Assembly: GCF_907164915.1 (NCBI RefSeq)
Contig: NW_025919439.1
Location: 62,001 to 126,000, forward strand
Direction: 5' to 3'
From: Impatiens glandulifera
Taxonomy: Eukaryota > Streptophyta > Magnoliopsida > Ericales > Balsaminaceae
DNA: 64,000 nucleotides
Positions 55,905 through 64,000 of this stretch are shown in pieces. Numbering within the stretch: position 1 is the stretch's first letter; the number at the start of each line of letters is the position of its first letter. A program made the translations under genes and the position numbers. The notes under the pieces are model-generated. The model saw only the letters and a program-made list of their open reading frames with translations. It was not told the origin of the DNA and made no database searches.

Positions 55905-56907
55905 TGCTTTCTTAGGGGATTGAAAGGGGATTAAAGTCGACCCTTCAAAGGTGGAGGCAGTTAAGGATTGGGCAAAACCAAAGAACATGACTGAGGTGAG
56001 GAGCTTTATTGGTTTAGCAAGCTTTTATAGGAGGTTCATCAAGGGCTTCTCCAAGATTTCACTACCACTTACCACTCTAACGCGCAAGGACGTGAAATTC
56101 GTTTGGTCTCAAAAATGCGAAGAAAGATTTAATGAATTGAAGAAGTGCCTAATTACTACTCCAGTGTTTACCATTCCATCGGAAGTAGACAACTTTATAG
56201 TTTGCACAGATGCCTCAAAGAGTGGACTAGGAGTTGTTCTTATGCAAAACGGGAATGTTGTGGCATATGCTTCAAGACAACTGAAGACTCATGAAAGGAA
56301 TTATCCCACTGATGACCTAGAGTTAGCAGCTGTAGTTTTTGCTCTTAATATATGTAGGCAATATCTCTATGGAGATAAGTCTCAAATCTTTACCGACCAA
56401 CAAAGTCTGAAAGACTTATTCACCCAAAAGGATCTAAATATGAGGCAAAGGCATTTGCTGGAACTTGTGAAAGATTATGACTGCGAAATTGTTTATCAAC
56501 CGGGAAGAGCTAATATTGTAGTAGACGTCTTAAGCCGTAAGTCAGGTATGCTTAATCAAATCACTGTCCAACCTGACTTGGCTCAGGAATTTGAAAAGTT
56601 AAGTCTGGTTGTGATAGAGCCAAGGCAAGAGTGCATTCTTGCAACTCTAGCCATTGTTCTTGATCTTGAGGAAAGAATTAGGTTGGGACAAGCTGAATAT
56701 CCACAACTCACTTTATGGAAGCAAAGGGATGAGAAACAAGAGACACCTTTGTATATCACCAAGAATAGCCTTGTGTATCACAATGGTAGGATATGGGTAC
56801 CATCAGTAGGCTCCTTAAGGCAAGAATTATTGGTTGAGGCACATACTAATCCATATTCTATTCACCTAAGGAGCACCAAAATGTTTAAAGATCTGCAAAT
56901 GTTGTAT
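55905..56907 (+). pseudogene. Pol fragment (RT end, RNase H, start of integrase) of a chromovirus-like element, plus strand
   Basis: A long open run of 328 codons from 55951 (and in frame from about 55930, VDPSKVEAV). RT end: [15 protein letters not shown]. RNase H: the four acidic residues are all present, in [27 protein letters not shown] and VVDVLSRK. Then the integrase N-terminus with [14 protein letters not shown] and [18 protein letters not shown], whose His belongs to the zinc site. It stops at DLQMLYW, where the codon TGG of LYW is also the first three bases of a primer-binding site. The open frame makes this the best preserved pol piece in the window, though truncated at both ends. 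Confidence 0.9.
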
Positions 56908-56919
56908 TGGTATCAGAGC
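56908..56919 (+). other. Primer-binding site, initiator tRNA-Met
   Basis: TGGTATCAGAGC, followed by AATGGTCCCGATCC and a 200-bp leader before gag. There is no LTR in front of it: integrase coding sequence abuts it directly. Confidence 0.9.
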
Positions 56920-57135
56920 AATGGTCCCGATCCTTAACACTTCCACTCTTAAGCTCCTATAGTTGCATCTTCAATATCTCGACTTCAACGTTTGTCATTT
57001 TTATATGATTAAATGTGATATTAGGACTGTGTTAGTACAGATAAAAAATTACTAATATGGGTAAGAATACAATTTATACAGTTTTAAAATATGTTAAACT
57101 GATCTTAGGATATATATGATTTTAGATCTAAGGCA
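56920..57135 (+). other. Untranslated leader of a chromovirus-like element
   Basis: AT-rich, no ORF, between the primer site and the gag ATG at 57136. Confidence 0.6.
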
Positions 57136-58215
57136 ATGAGGAAGACTTCAAAAGTTCAGTCCTCGTCATCTTCTACAGCATCGGAACCGGACCAAAATAC
57201 TCTTTTGACAGGTCTAATAGAGGCCTTGAAAGATCAGAATCACCTTCAAGGTGAGCAAATGAGAGCTATACTTCAGGCCAATGGAAATAATCATTATAAC
57301 CAAGAAGAAGGGCAAGCACATGTGTATAAGAAATTCATGAGCTTTAAGCCGACACACTTTAAAGGGAGCACGAATCCTATTATTTCTGAAGAATGGATGT
57401 AGTCCATGAAAATCATCTTTGAGTTTATGCAAATTATTGAGCAAAAAGGGTCAGGTGTGCCACCTTCATGCTTAAGGATGATGCTAGAATATGGTGGAAA
57501 GGGGCTAAGGTAGCCCTTGATCTTAACACCGTATCATGGAAGGAGTTTAAAGAGGTTTTTTATGGTAAATACTTTACTCTAAGCACCATAAATAAGTTAT
57601 CTCGAGAATTTCTAGAAATCAAGCAAGGGGATGTTAGCATTGCAGACTATGTGAAAAGATTTAAAAGAGGCAAGTATTTTACTCCAATGATTATCGGCGA
57701 TGTTGTATGGAAATTAATCACCTTCTAAAGGATCTGAACGCTGCAATTCGTAGGGACGTGAGGCTGAGAAATCCTTCTTCTATGAGGGAAATGCTTAAAA
57801 GAGCTTTAATGGATGAGAAGTACAACCAGGATATCTTAAGGGAGGCTCAAGCAAAAAGGGCCAGTTATGAAGGAAGGGATTTCTAGGGGCCAGCAATGAA
57901 GAAGTCTTTCAATCAGTCCTGCAATCGAATTGCGTTGCCCCATTCATATTATAACCAGGCTGCTACCTCCCAGCATTCACAGCAGCCAAGGAACTCATAT
58001 AACAACAATAATAGCAACCAAATACTTTCTCAATGACTTCAGCATCAACAACAACATAAGAGAATTCAACCTGTTGGGCAATCATTTACAACCAAATCTT
58101 CTAATACTCCACTTCCAAAATGTACCATCTGTTGAAAGAATCATAGAGGGAGTTTCTTACAAGAATCGAATGCATGTTTCATATGTAAGTAGCGAGGGCA
58201 CTTATAAAGGGCGTA
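57136..58215 (+). pseudogene. gag: Gag of a chromovirus-like Gypsy element, broken
   Basis: Starts MRKTSKVQSSSSS. Core: FMSFKPTHFKGSTNP, then a stop in the EEW(x) box at 57400-57402, and in another frame CFMLKDDARIWWKGAK-type sequence (57468-57510) with LSREFLEIKQGDVSIADYV (57598-57654). After a further shift, FKRGKYFTP. A Gln/Asn/Ser-rich linker (57900-58060) precedes a C-x(2)-C...H region around 58116-58200 (PKCTIC, NHRGSF, GHL), the family's double zinc knuckle, with frameshifts. The sequence ends at the junction with the next element at about 58221. Confidence 0.85.
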
Positions 58216-58221
58216 TATCTA

Positions 58222-59138
58222 GTTGATCGTGGGTAGACGTATGCTAACTTCAAACGGCTTCTGAAGCGAGGCATTAAACATGCTCCATTAGACTTCCAAG
58301 TCTAAGGAAGTTAGACGCCAATGTCTAACAGCGAGTTCCATTAGACTACCACGTCTAATTGAGTTAGACCACAACGTCTAACTTCATATCACTTCAGACT
58401 AATCTGAAGGAGTTAGTCGTCAACATCTAATTATGTGTCTGTTAGACTGGCATGTCTATATACGTATTTGTTAGATTGGCACGTATAACTATGTATCTAT
58501 TAGACTGACACGTCTAACTACGTATCTGTTAGAATGGCACGTCTAACTAAGTATTTGTTATACTGGAACATCTAACTACGTATCTATTAGACTAGAACGT
58601 CTAACTACGTATCTGTTAGACTAGCACGTCTAACTACGTATCTGTTAGACCGGCACGTCTAACTACGTTTCTTTTAGACCAGAACATCTAACTATGTATA
58701 TGTTAGACCGACACGTCTAACTACGTATTTGTTAGACCGACACGTCTAACTACGTATCTGTTAGACCGACACGTCTAACCATGTATCTGTTAGACCGGCA
58801 CATCTAACTACGTATCTGTTAGACCGACACGTCTAACTACGTATCTGTTAGACCGGAACATCTAATTATATATTTATTAGACTGGCCGTCTAACTACGTA
58901 TCTGTTAGACTAGCACGTCTAACTACATAACACGTTTAATTATCCTGCTTAGACCACGTCTAAGTTAGCCATATCTGATGCACTTGCATAGAAACAATAA
59001 GACGACTTAGCTATATTCATATTTAAACATCATCAAAACTCAATTGATTAATATTTAGTATTTTTCTATTAATTAACTCTTTACTTAGTTTTCCAAACAA
59101 TTTCTTCTAAGTTAATTGACTCGTAATGTTTCCCAACA
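58222..59138 (-). mobile_element. Truncated 3' LTR of the second non-autonomous element
   Basis: On the minus strand it starts TGTTGGGAAACATTACGAG behind the polypurine tract and contains the minisatellite. The R/U5 part is missing, because the sequence joins chromovirus gag at 58221. Confidence 0.82.
58290..58950. repeat. TTAGAC/GTCTAA minisatellite in the 3' LTR
   Basis: About 20 copies of a 28-bp unit, GTCTAACTACGTATCTGTTA followed by GACCGGCAC, from 58440 on; before that a looser part with TCAGACTAATCTGAAGGAG (58394-58412). The unit is the inverse of that in the solo LTR at 22780-23450, so these two LTRs share a subtype distinct from the 32405/40670 arrays. Confidence 0.9.
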
Positions 59139-59153
59139 ATTTCCCCCTTTTTG
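59139..59153 (-). other. Polypurine tract of the second non-autonomous element
   Basis: On the minus strand AAAAAGGGGGAAAT directly before TGTTGGG. Confidence 0.88.
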
Positions 59154-59379
59154 ATCTAAATGATCAGAATCGGTTGAGTTCATTTAATCCCGAAAATTTT
59201 TCTTTTTTGATGATATTAAAACCATGCAGTCTTAGATAAAGTAATGTAATCACCCATCAAATACAATTGAAATCGAAATAGTTCATAAATATTCCCAACA
59301 TGAGTTTTAAATCATAAGTTTTAAAATGAAAGAAGCAAAGAAAGATATTTATGGTCCTTCCCTTTTCACGTTTGCATCT
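59154..59379 (-). other. 3' non-coding region of the second non-autonomous element
   Basis: AT-rich, no frame seen. Confidence 0.5.
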
Positions 59380-62300
59380 ACATTGTCTTCATCTAGAGAG
59401 TAGCCGGTTAGAAGGTTGTGATAACGAGTGACAACACTTCGGTCGCTTCCATTTCCACCGCCTTTATCGCTTCCACGACCCGAGTCTTTCTTTCGTGGTC
59501 TTGGACCTTCTTCATTCTCTTCTGCAGCTTTTTATTTAGATCGGGTTCCTCTAGCAGCAACTCCTCTGGAAACTCCACCTCTTGAACTGCCTCCTCTAGA
59601 GCTTCATTCCTCCTTTTTAACATTATCAATTTCAGCATCATCAGGGATTACAACACGGGTTCTTTCTTTAACAGAAGCAACCTCAACCACTTCAATAGCT
59701 CGAATGGATCTTGCAAGGGAGTTAGCCTGCTCCATTCTTTCTACTTCTGGTCTACTCATTGATTTGTCTTCTTCGTTGAGAATATCTGCACATACTTGTT
59801 GAATTCCTCCTGAAATATCGTCAGAATGCAGAGGTAATTTAATGACGAAGTTAGCAAGGTTTGCCGCAATTCTGATAGGAGATGATCGAGAAACAGGAGA
59901 ACCCGGAATGAAGCATTCTTCCAAGGCAATAACCTCAATGGAGACTTCTTTATCATCTTGTTCCCCCTAAAATGAGGGAATCTTCTCTGAATCTATCTCT
60001 TTCATTGGTTCCACCTCATCCTCTAATCAAGGAGATTTATCAGCAATCTTTGTTGATTCTTCTTCTCCCATCGGAGGTTCTTCTACGGTTTCATGAATAA
60101 TAGGAGCCACCTCCGATGTCTCCTTCTGTTGAATATTAGATAGAAGAGCTTCAACAACAACCTCTTCTTCTTCTTCTAGAATATATTCATCTTGACCCAA
60201 GACAAGGGTCTGTTCAGCAGTCTTTAGGGCCGATAGACATGTCTCTTCAAAAGAGATATTTGTCATTTTAACAAGATGAGCAGCAGCCTTTTCATCTTCT
60301 TCTAATCCGGACAGATTAACGTCAAAAATCTCCATTGACTCGTCTTCATAAAAAGAATCATGAAATAAGCGTAAACTAGAAGACTCTGTACCATGAGCCT
60401 GTTGAAGAACAGTTGTGCAATAACTATGCATGATGAGATTCAATCTCTTCAAAGCATTTTGCTCTATACAAGCATCTCTGTCAATCGAATTGAAGTTTTC
60501 TTTTCTATTAACGATCATGGGAAAAATGATATGTCCCATGATGTTTGCCACCACCAGTTCCTTTCGATTAAGGGCTTCAGAAACTACGTCTATCATAGCC
60601 CATCTTAATATTCTTTTATCATTCTTTATTACATACTTCCATTCTTTCAAGATCTCCTCTTCTAAGAACATCTCATCGAATTAAGTTTCCATTCTATAAT
60701 TCACCCAAGTGTCAAAGATGTTGATTGTCTCAGCAGCCATTAGTTCAACTTTCTCCATCACATGGTTTACTATGCAGCTAGATTCAGACACCTTCTCAGG
60801 AGATTCAGCGGTAGTCCCCTTTCCTTTTCCAGGAACCTCAGCAGGTTTAGGTTTAGGAATAAACATAGGTTCGCAAATAGTGATGCCAGGGGATCCTCTT
60901 GCTGATCTCCTAATTTGAAAAGGGGTCTTAGGCTTCGATCTCCTAATTTGAAAAGGGGTCTTAGGCTTCGGAAACAACCCTTCTGGAAGAACGGACAAAA
61001 CGCGCTTCTAAATGAAAGCAAATTGCTTTTCAACAATCTTGGCAATAAGAGGCTCGACAACAGGCAGAGTGGGACCCTGTACAGATAATACAACAACAGC
61101 AACAGATGTTGGAACAATGACCTGCTCTGTTTCAGTGGGGGTTTCAATAATATTGGCAGCGACAATAGTCACTGGAACTTCGGGACGGATAGGGGAAGGA
61201 ACCCTGTCAACATTTTCAAAAGTTGAACCGACTGGCTCAACAGTCATCCTTGCAGCTTGTTCCATCACAGGAACATCACAAATGGGCACAAAGGCCAAAG
61301 GAAAGGAGGAGGTTACCTTATTGGACTTTTTAGACGTCTTAGACGCCTTAGACGCACCAGATACTTTAGACGCCTTGGACGCCTTCTTCTGATTTACAGT
61401 AGGACTAGATGACTTAACTGTTTTCTTCAACGGGCTAGGGGATGGAGAGAGATGAAATAGGAACAACGACGATAGGAGAAAGATTTCTTCTTGCCCTGGA
61501 CTCAACTACTCCAGAATATTTCTTCAGGGAGCTCTTCTGGCTATTCGTGCTCGCCACAGACTCCATTACAGATTTGGTTCGTTTTGCCCCCGAATACAGC
61601 ACGAAAGCAGACTGTCTTTTAGAACGAATGACCGACTGGACACTTGTCTGTTGGCTGTATGAGCCATAACCTATCTCCTTTGAAAGCTTCATTCTCGTAA
61701 GAGCGCTTTTCATAGAGAAATTTGTGTATATGCGACTCAGATTAGTAGTCTAACCCTCGCCCATAGGAACACCTAAATGCTTCAGAAATCGACTGAGTTG
61801 TGCTACGAAGCCTACATTTCCTTATTCTTGGAGTAAATTGACTCACAAAGATTAGAAAAGAGTGTAGAGGCCCAGTTTACCTGAATACCTTTTAAGATGG
61901 CTGTCATATAGTCGAAGCGATCCTAGCTATATGAATCGAATGAGCCTGCTCTGCCTTGGAGAGCCTTCGTTACAATGTCGTTGAGGAGAATAAAATGTGG
62001 CTTTAGAGCCTTCTTCTTCCCGTTCAGCCTTATTTCAGAATCGTTGTTTTAGAAGACCATCTTCATCTCCGTGATAGTTTCTATAGGAGATGCAAGATTA
62101 AAGGTATGGCCTTCCGATGGAAGTTCAAAGAACTTTGCATAGGCCGATTCGTTGAAAGATACAGCTGATTCGTTTACAATCGTCGTAATGGATTCTCCGA
62201 CCAAGACCACCGTCTTGAAAAACTCTCGAACTTCATTCTCAAATAATATAAATAGACCGCCGAGATACTTTCCGAGACTGGAATACTCCAAGGATCAGAA
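59380..62300 (-). pseudogene. Accessory ORF of the second non-autonomous element, broken
   Basis: From about 62250 the frame reads FILFENEVREFFKT, YAKFFELPSEGHTFNL, then after a stop KPHFILLNDIVTKALQGRAGSF and DRFDYMTAILKGIQVNWASTLF (to about 61870), matching 37026-36500 of the first non-autonomous element almost block for block. Then a Ser/Lys-rich middle, a region rich in KTPFQIRRS repeats (60990-60890, an exact 36-bp duplication), a Glu-rich part (60671-60027) and an Arg/Gly/Ser-rich C-terminus (59520-59400). At least six stops or frameshifts. Function unknown. Its upstream promoter-like region is gone: the ORF joins gag sequence at about 62330. Confidence 0.78.
60892..60975 (-). repeat. 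36-bp direct duplication within the accessory ORF
   Basis: GATCTCCTAATTTGAAAAGG plus GGTCTTAGGCTTC occurs twice head to tail (60901-60936 and 60937-60972), encoding a doubled PKTPFQIRRS. It is in frame, 12 codons long. Confidence 0.85.
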
Positions 62301-62329
62301 CATATCAAACACATCATGTTGATCGAAAG

Positions 62330-63405
62330 TGCAAACCGAGGAGAAATCTACCTTAGATTTCTCATAATCTTCCTCTTCTCTTGCCATGAATCAAGCAACC
62401 TCTTCATCATCACTAACGTTGTATGATGAATACTATGAGTTGCTTTGAATAAACTTGGCATTGATGTCTGCCTCCATGAGGGCCTTCAACTCGCATTCAT
62501 TGTCTTTCTTCTTCTCATCATGTTTTGGCTTTCTACACTCCCACTTGTAATGACCTAAAATACCACAGTTAAAACACTTTACATTAGCTTTCAATTAGTT
62601 TTATCATCATTGGTATTATTTGAAGAGCTTGAGTTAGGAATGCTCTTCTTCATGTATTTCCGGAATTTCTTCACGAGAAGAGCCATTGCGTCGTTGCTGA
62701 GCTACTGGCAGACGTCTTTTCTTTATTGGCAACTGGAGACTTAGAAGATACCAAAGCCTTGGTAATGATGGCGGATGTGGGGTGCTCCTCTTCATTCCTT
62801 GAGTTCAACTCGAACTCATAGGCCTTCAGATCGACAAGAAAGTCGAAGAGCTACATCTTATTGAGGTCTTTGGACTCCCTCATCGCCATAGTTTTGATGT
62901 CCCACTCCCTAGGCAAAGCTCGCATGACCTTTATAGCAATCTCTCTATTGTTGTAGGTCTCTCCTAGAATAGATAGGGTGGTGTCAATCTGACTAAATTT
63001 TGCATCAAACTCCGTCATCGTCTCTCCTATATGCATCTTGAAGTTGTCAAACTGTTGGGTGGCAACCGTAACCTTGTTCTCTTTGGTTTGTGCGTTGCCT
63101 TCACAGAGTTGACTAAGTCTATCCCAAATATCTTTGGAAGACTTGCAAGATATGATGTAGTTGAACATACTATCATCAAGGGATCTTTACAGGACATCCA
63201 TGGCCAAGTTGTTGAGGTTGTTCTTCCTCTTATCTTCATTTGTCCACTCAGATTTTTCTTTGTCGATCTTGATGGGTCCTTTAGTGACAACACTCCACAT
63301 GTCATCGTGCAAGGAAACAAGATGGGCACGAACTCTCTTCTTCCACACCACGTAGTTTTCATTTGAAAACATAGGAATCTTGGAGAATCTAGCACCTTTC
63401 GACAT
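62330..63405 (-). pseudogene. gag: Gag (UBN2-type) of the second non-autonomous element, broken
   Basis: Starts at 63405 with MSKGARFSKIPMFSNENYVVW; the intact Trp here shows what was lost at codon 24 of the other gag. Core: GPIKIDKEKSEW, a stop at 63190, FNYIISCKSSKDIWDRL, QFDNFKMHIGETM and RALPREWDIKTMAMRES. Another stop follows NKM (62851). The zinc knuckle area (about 62520-62580) is present but split by a frameshift. The coding sequence ends at FMAREEEDYEKSKVDFS (about 62340) and then reads, in the same frame with one TGA, into the accessory ORF. Confidence 0.88.
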
Positions 63406-63441
63406 GATTCAGGTTCTTGTTGCTCAAGAATAGAAAGTAAA

Positions 63442-63453
63442 TCTCTGATACCA
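63442..63453 (-). other. Primer-binding site, initiator tRNA-Met, one mismatch
   Basis: On the minus strand TGGTATCAGAGA, two bases from the LTR end at 63456. Confidence 0.88.
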
Positions 63454-63455
63454 AT

Positions 63456-64000
63456 TGATATGATTTGTGTAATCAATAATGACGGGGTCTAGCTATTGAT
63501 AACAAATTTGGATAAACGAATTGATAGAAATCCTGTTAGGGATTAATATCACTTTCTATTCTTTGCAAACCTTCACAAACTCTTGAAAACGATTCAAGTG
63601 CGGAACTGTTTGTTTGGGTTTGAAGCTTTGAACCAATAAGATTGTAAATACTGAAAATAAAGAACACAACAAGTTGTTTATGGATGTTTGAAGCTAACTC
63701 TCCTACGTCACCCCTTCTTCCAACAACCGGAAGGATTTCACTAAACTTCTTTGAATCAAATACAGCTCACTGAATAGCTAACACTTTGTTTAACAGAACA
63801 CACTATATTCAACTTACAATATGATCAATAATATCTCTCAGCTAGACAATGTTTGATTCTTTCTCTTGAACATGAAAAATGATGTTCAATTAGTAAGTGC
63901 AATAGTGATGAGTAAGATTGTAGAAGATGAGAAGAGTACCCGGTTGATCGAGAGATTCGGCCGTTATCCTTGAGACCTTATTTGTAGTAGAAAGACACCA
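63456..64000 (-). mobile_element. 5' LTR (partial) of the second non-autonomous element
   Basis: On the plus strand it starts TGATATGATTTG and contains CCTGTTAGGGATTAATATCA (63530-63549), the CACTTGAA-type repeat pair, GTTGTTTATGGATGTT (63672-63687) and CTCCTACGTCACCCC (63700-63714), all in the same order as in 39806-40500. It continues past the window end. Confidence 0.9.

Larger units (their letters stand above)
58222..64000 (-). mobile_element. Second non-autonomous LTR element with gag and accessory ORF, minus strand, cut by the window end
   Basis: 3' LTR fragment 58222-59138, polypurine tract 59139-59153, accessory ORF 59380-62300, gag 62330-63405, primer site 63442-63453, 5' LTR from 63456 past the window end. 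No protease, integrase or RT. It is the same family as 32310-42091 but with a larger internal deletion between gag and the accessory ORF, and more stops. The 3' LTR is cut at 58222, where the GTTGATCGTGGGTAGAC block equals the inverse of 23489-23508. Confidence 0.85.

Noticed and set aside
58440..58950. Telomere-like repeat
   Set aside because: The unit is GTCTAACTACGTATCTGTTA-type, not a TTTAGGG-type repeat.
59428..61669. Plus-strand ORFs over the second accessory ORF
   Set aside because: Antisense shadows of the same gene family.

Overview
The window looks like repeat-rich, intergenic nuclear DNA of a flowering plant. The evidence is AT-rich sequence, LTR retrotransposons of the plant Copia/Sirevirus-like, Gypsy/Tat-Ogre-like and Gypsy/chromovirus types, and primer-binding sites complementary to plant initiator tRNA-Met. 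The accessory retrotransposon ORF seen here resembles, from memory only, predicted proteins of asterid (Lamiales-type) genomes, so asterid is a weak guess. I see no intact host gene. Almost every coding trace is a decayed retrotransposon gene with stops and frameshifts.

Layout. 1-480 is the 3' end of a minus-strand Sirevirus-like element with a SINE-like insert. 490-1904 is an LTR-like fragment carrying a 46-bp minisatellite. 1906 to about 13700 is a decayed plus-strand Tat/Ogre-like Gypsy element: upstream ORF, gag joined by a deletion to integrase, a long 3' untranslated region made of several repeat families, and a long 3' LTR. It is interrupted by a Sirevirus-type LTR (8598-10168). 13725-14060 is a minus-strand Gypsy RT fragment.

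From 14761 to about 43540 lies a second Tat-like element, split by three insertions that target-site duplications resolve: (i) a complete 14.0-kb Sirevirus-like Copia element (14872-28877, TSD TAATT) that itself contains a solo LTR (22652-24297, TSD TCCGT/TCCGC); (ii) a solo LTR (30990-32207, TSD GTGTG); (iii) a 9.8-kb minus-strand element (32310-42091, TSD AATGA/ACTGA) that has gag and an accessory ORF but no pol. A relative of (iii) occupies 58222-64000 and runs off the window.

43860-51050 holds an LTR-like fragment, very AT-rich DNA, a seven-copy array of a 293-bp unit that carries tRNA-like Pol III A and B boxes, microsatellites, a 389-bp duplication and two related MITE-like elements. 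51061-58215 is a mosaic of chromovirus fragments in both orientations, including a pol fragment fused directly to a primer-binding site.

The most interesting shared theme is the Sirevirus-like group. Its members carry an accessory ORF family, preceded in two elements by a TATA-like promoter of its own. Their LTRs carry a minisatellite built from TTAGAC/GTCTAA dyads, and the same motif recurs inside one element just upstream of the accessory ORF promoter. Two of the elements have lost pol but kept gag plus the accessory ORF, as expected of non-autonomous partners that use enzymes supplied in trans.
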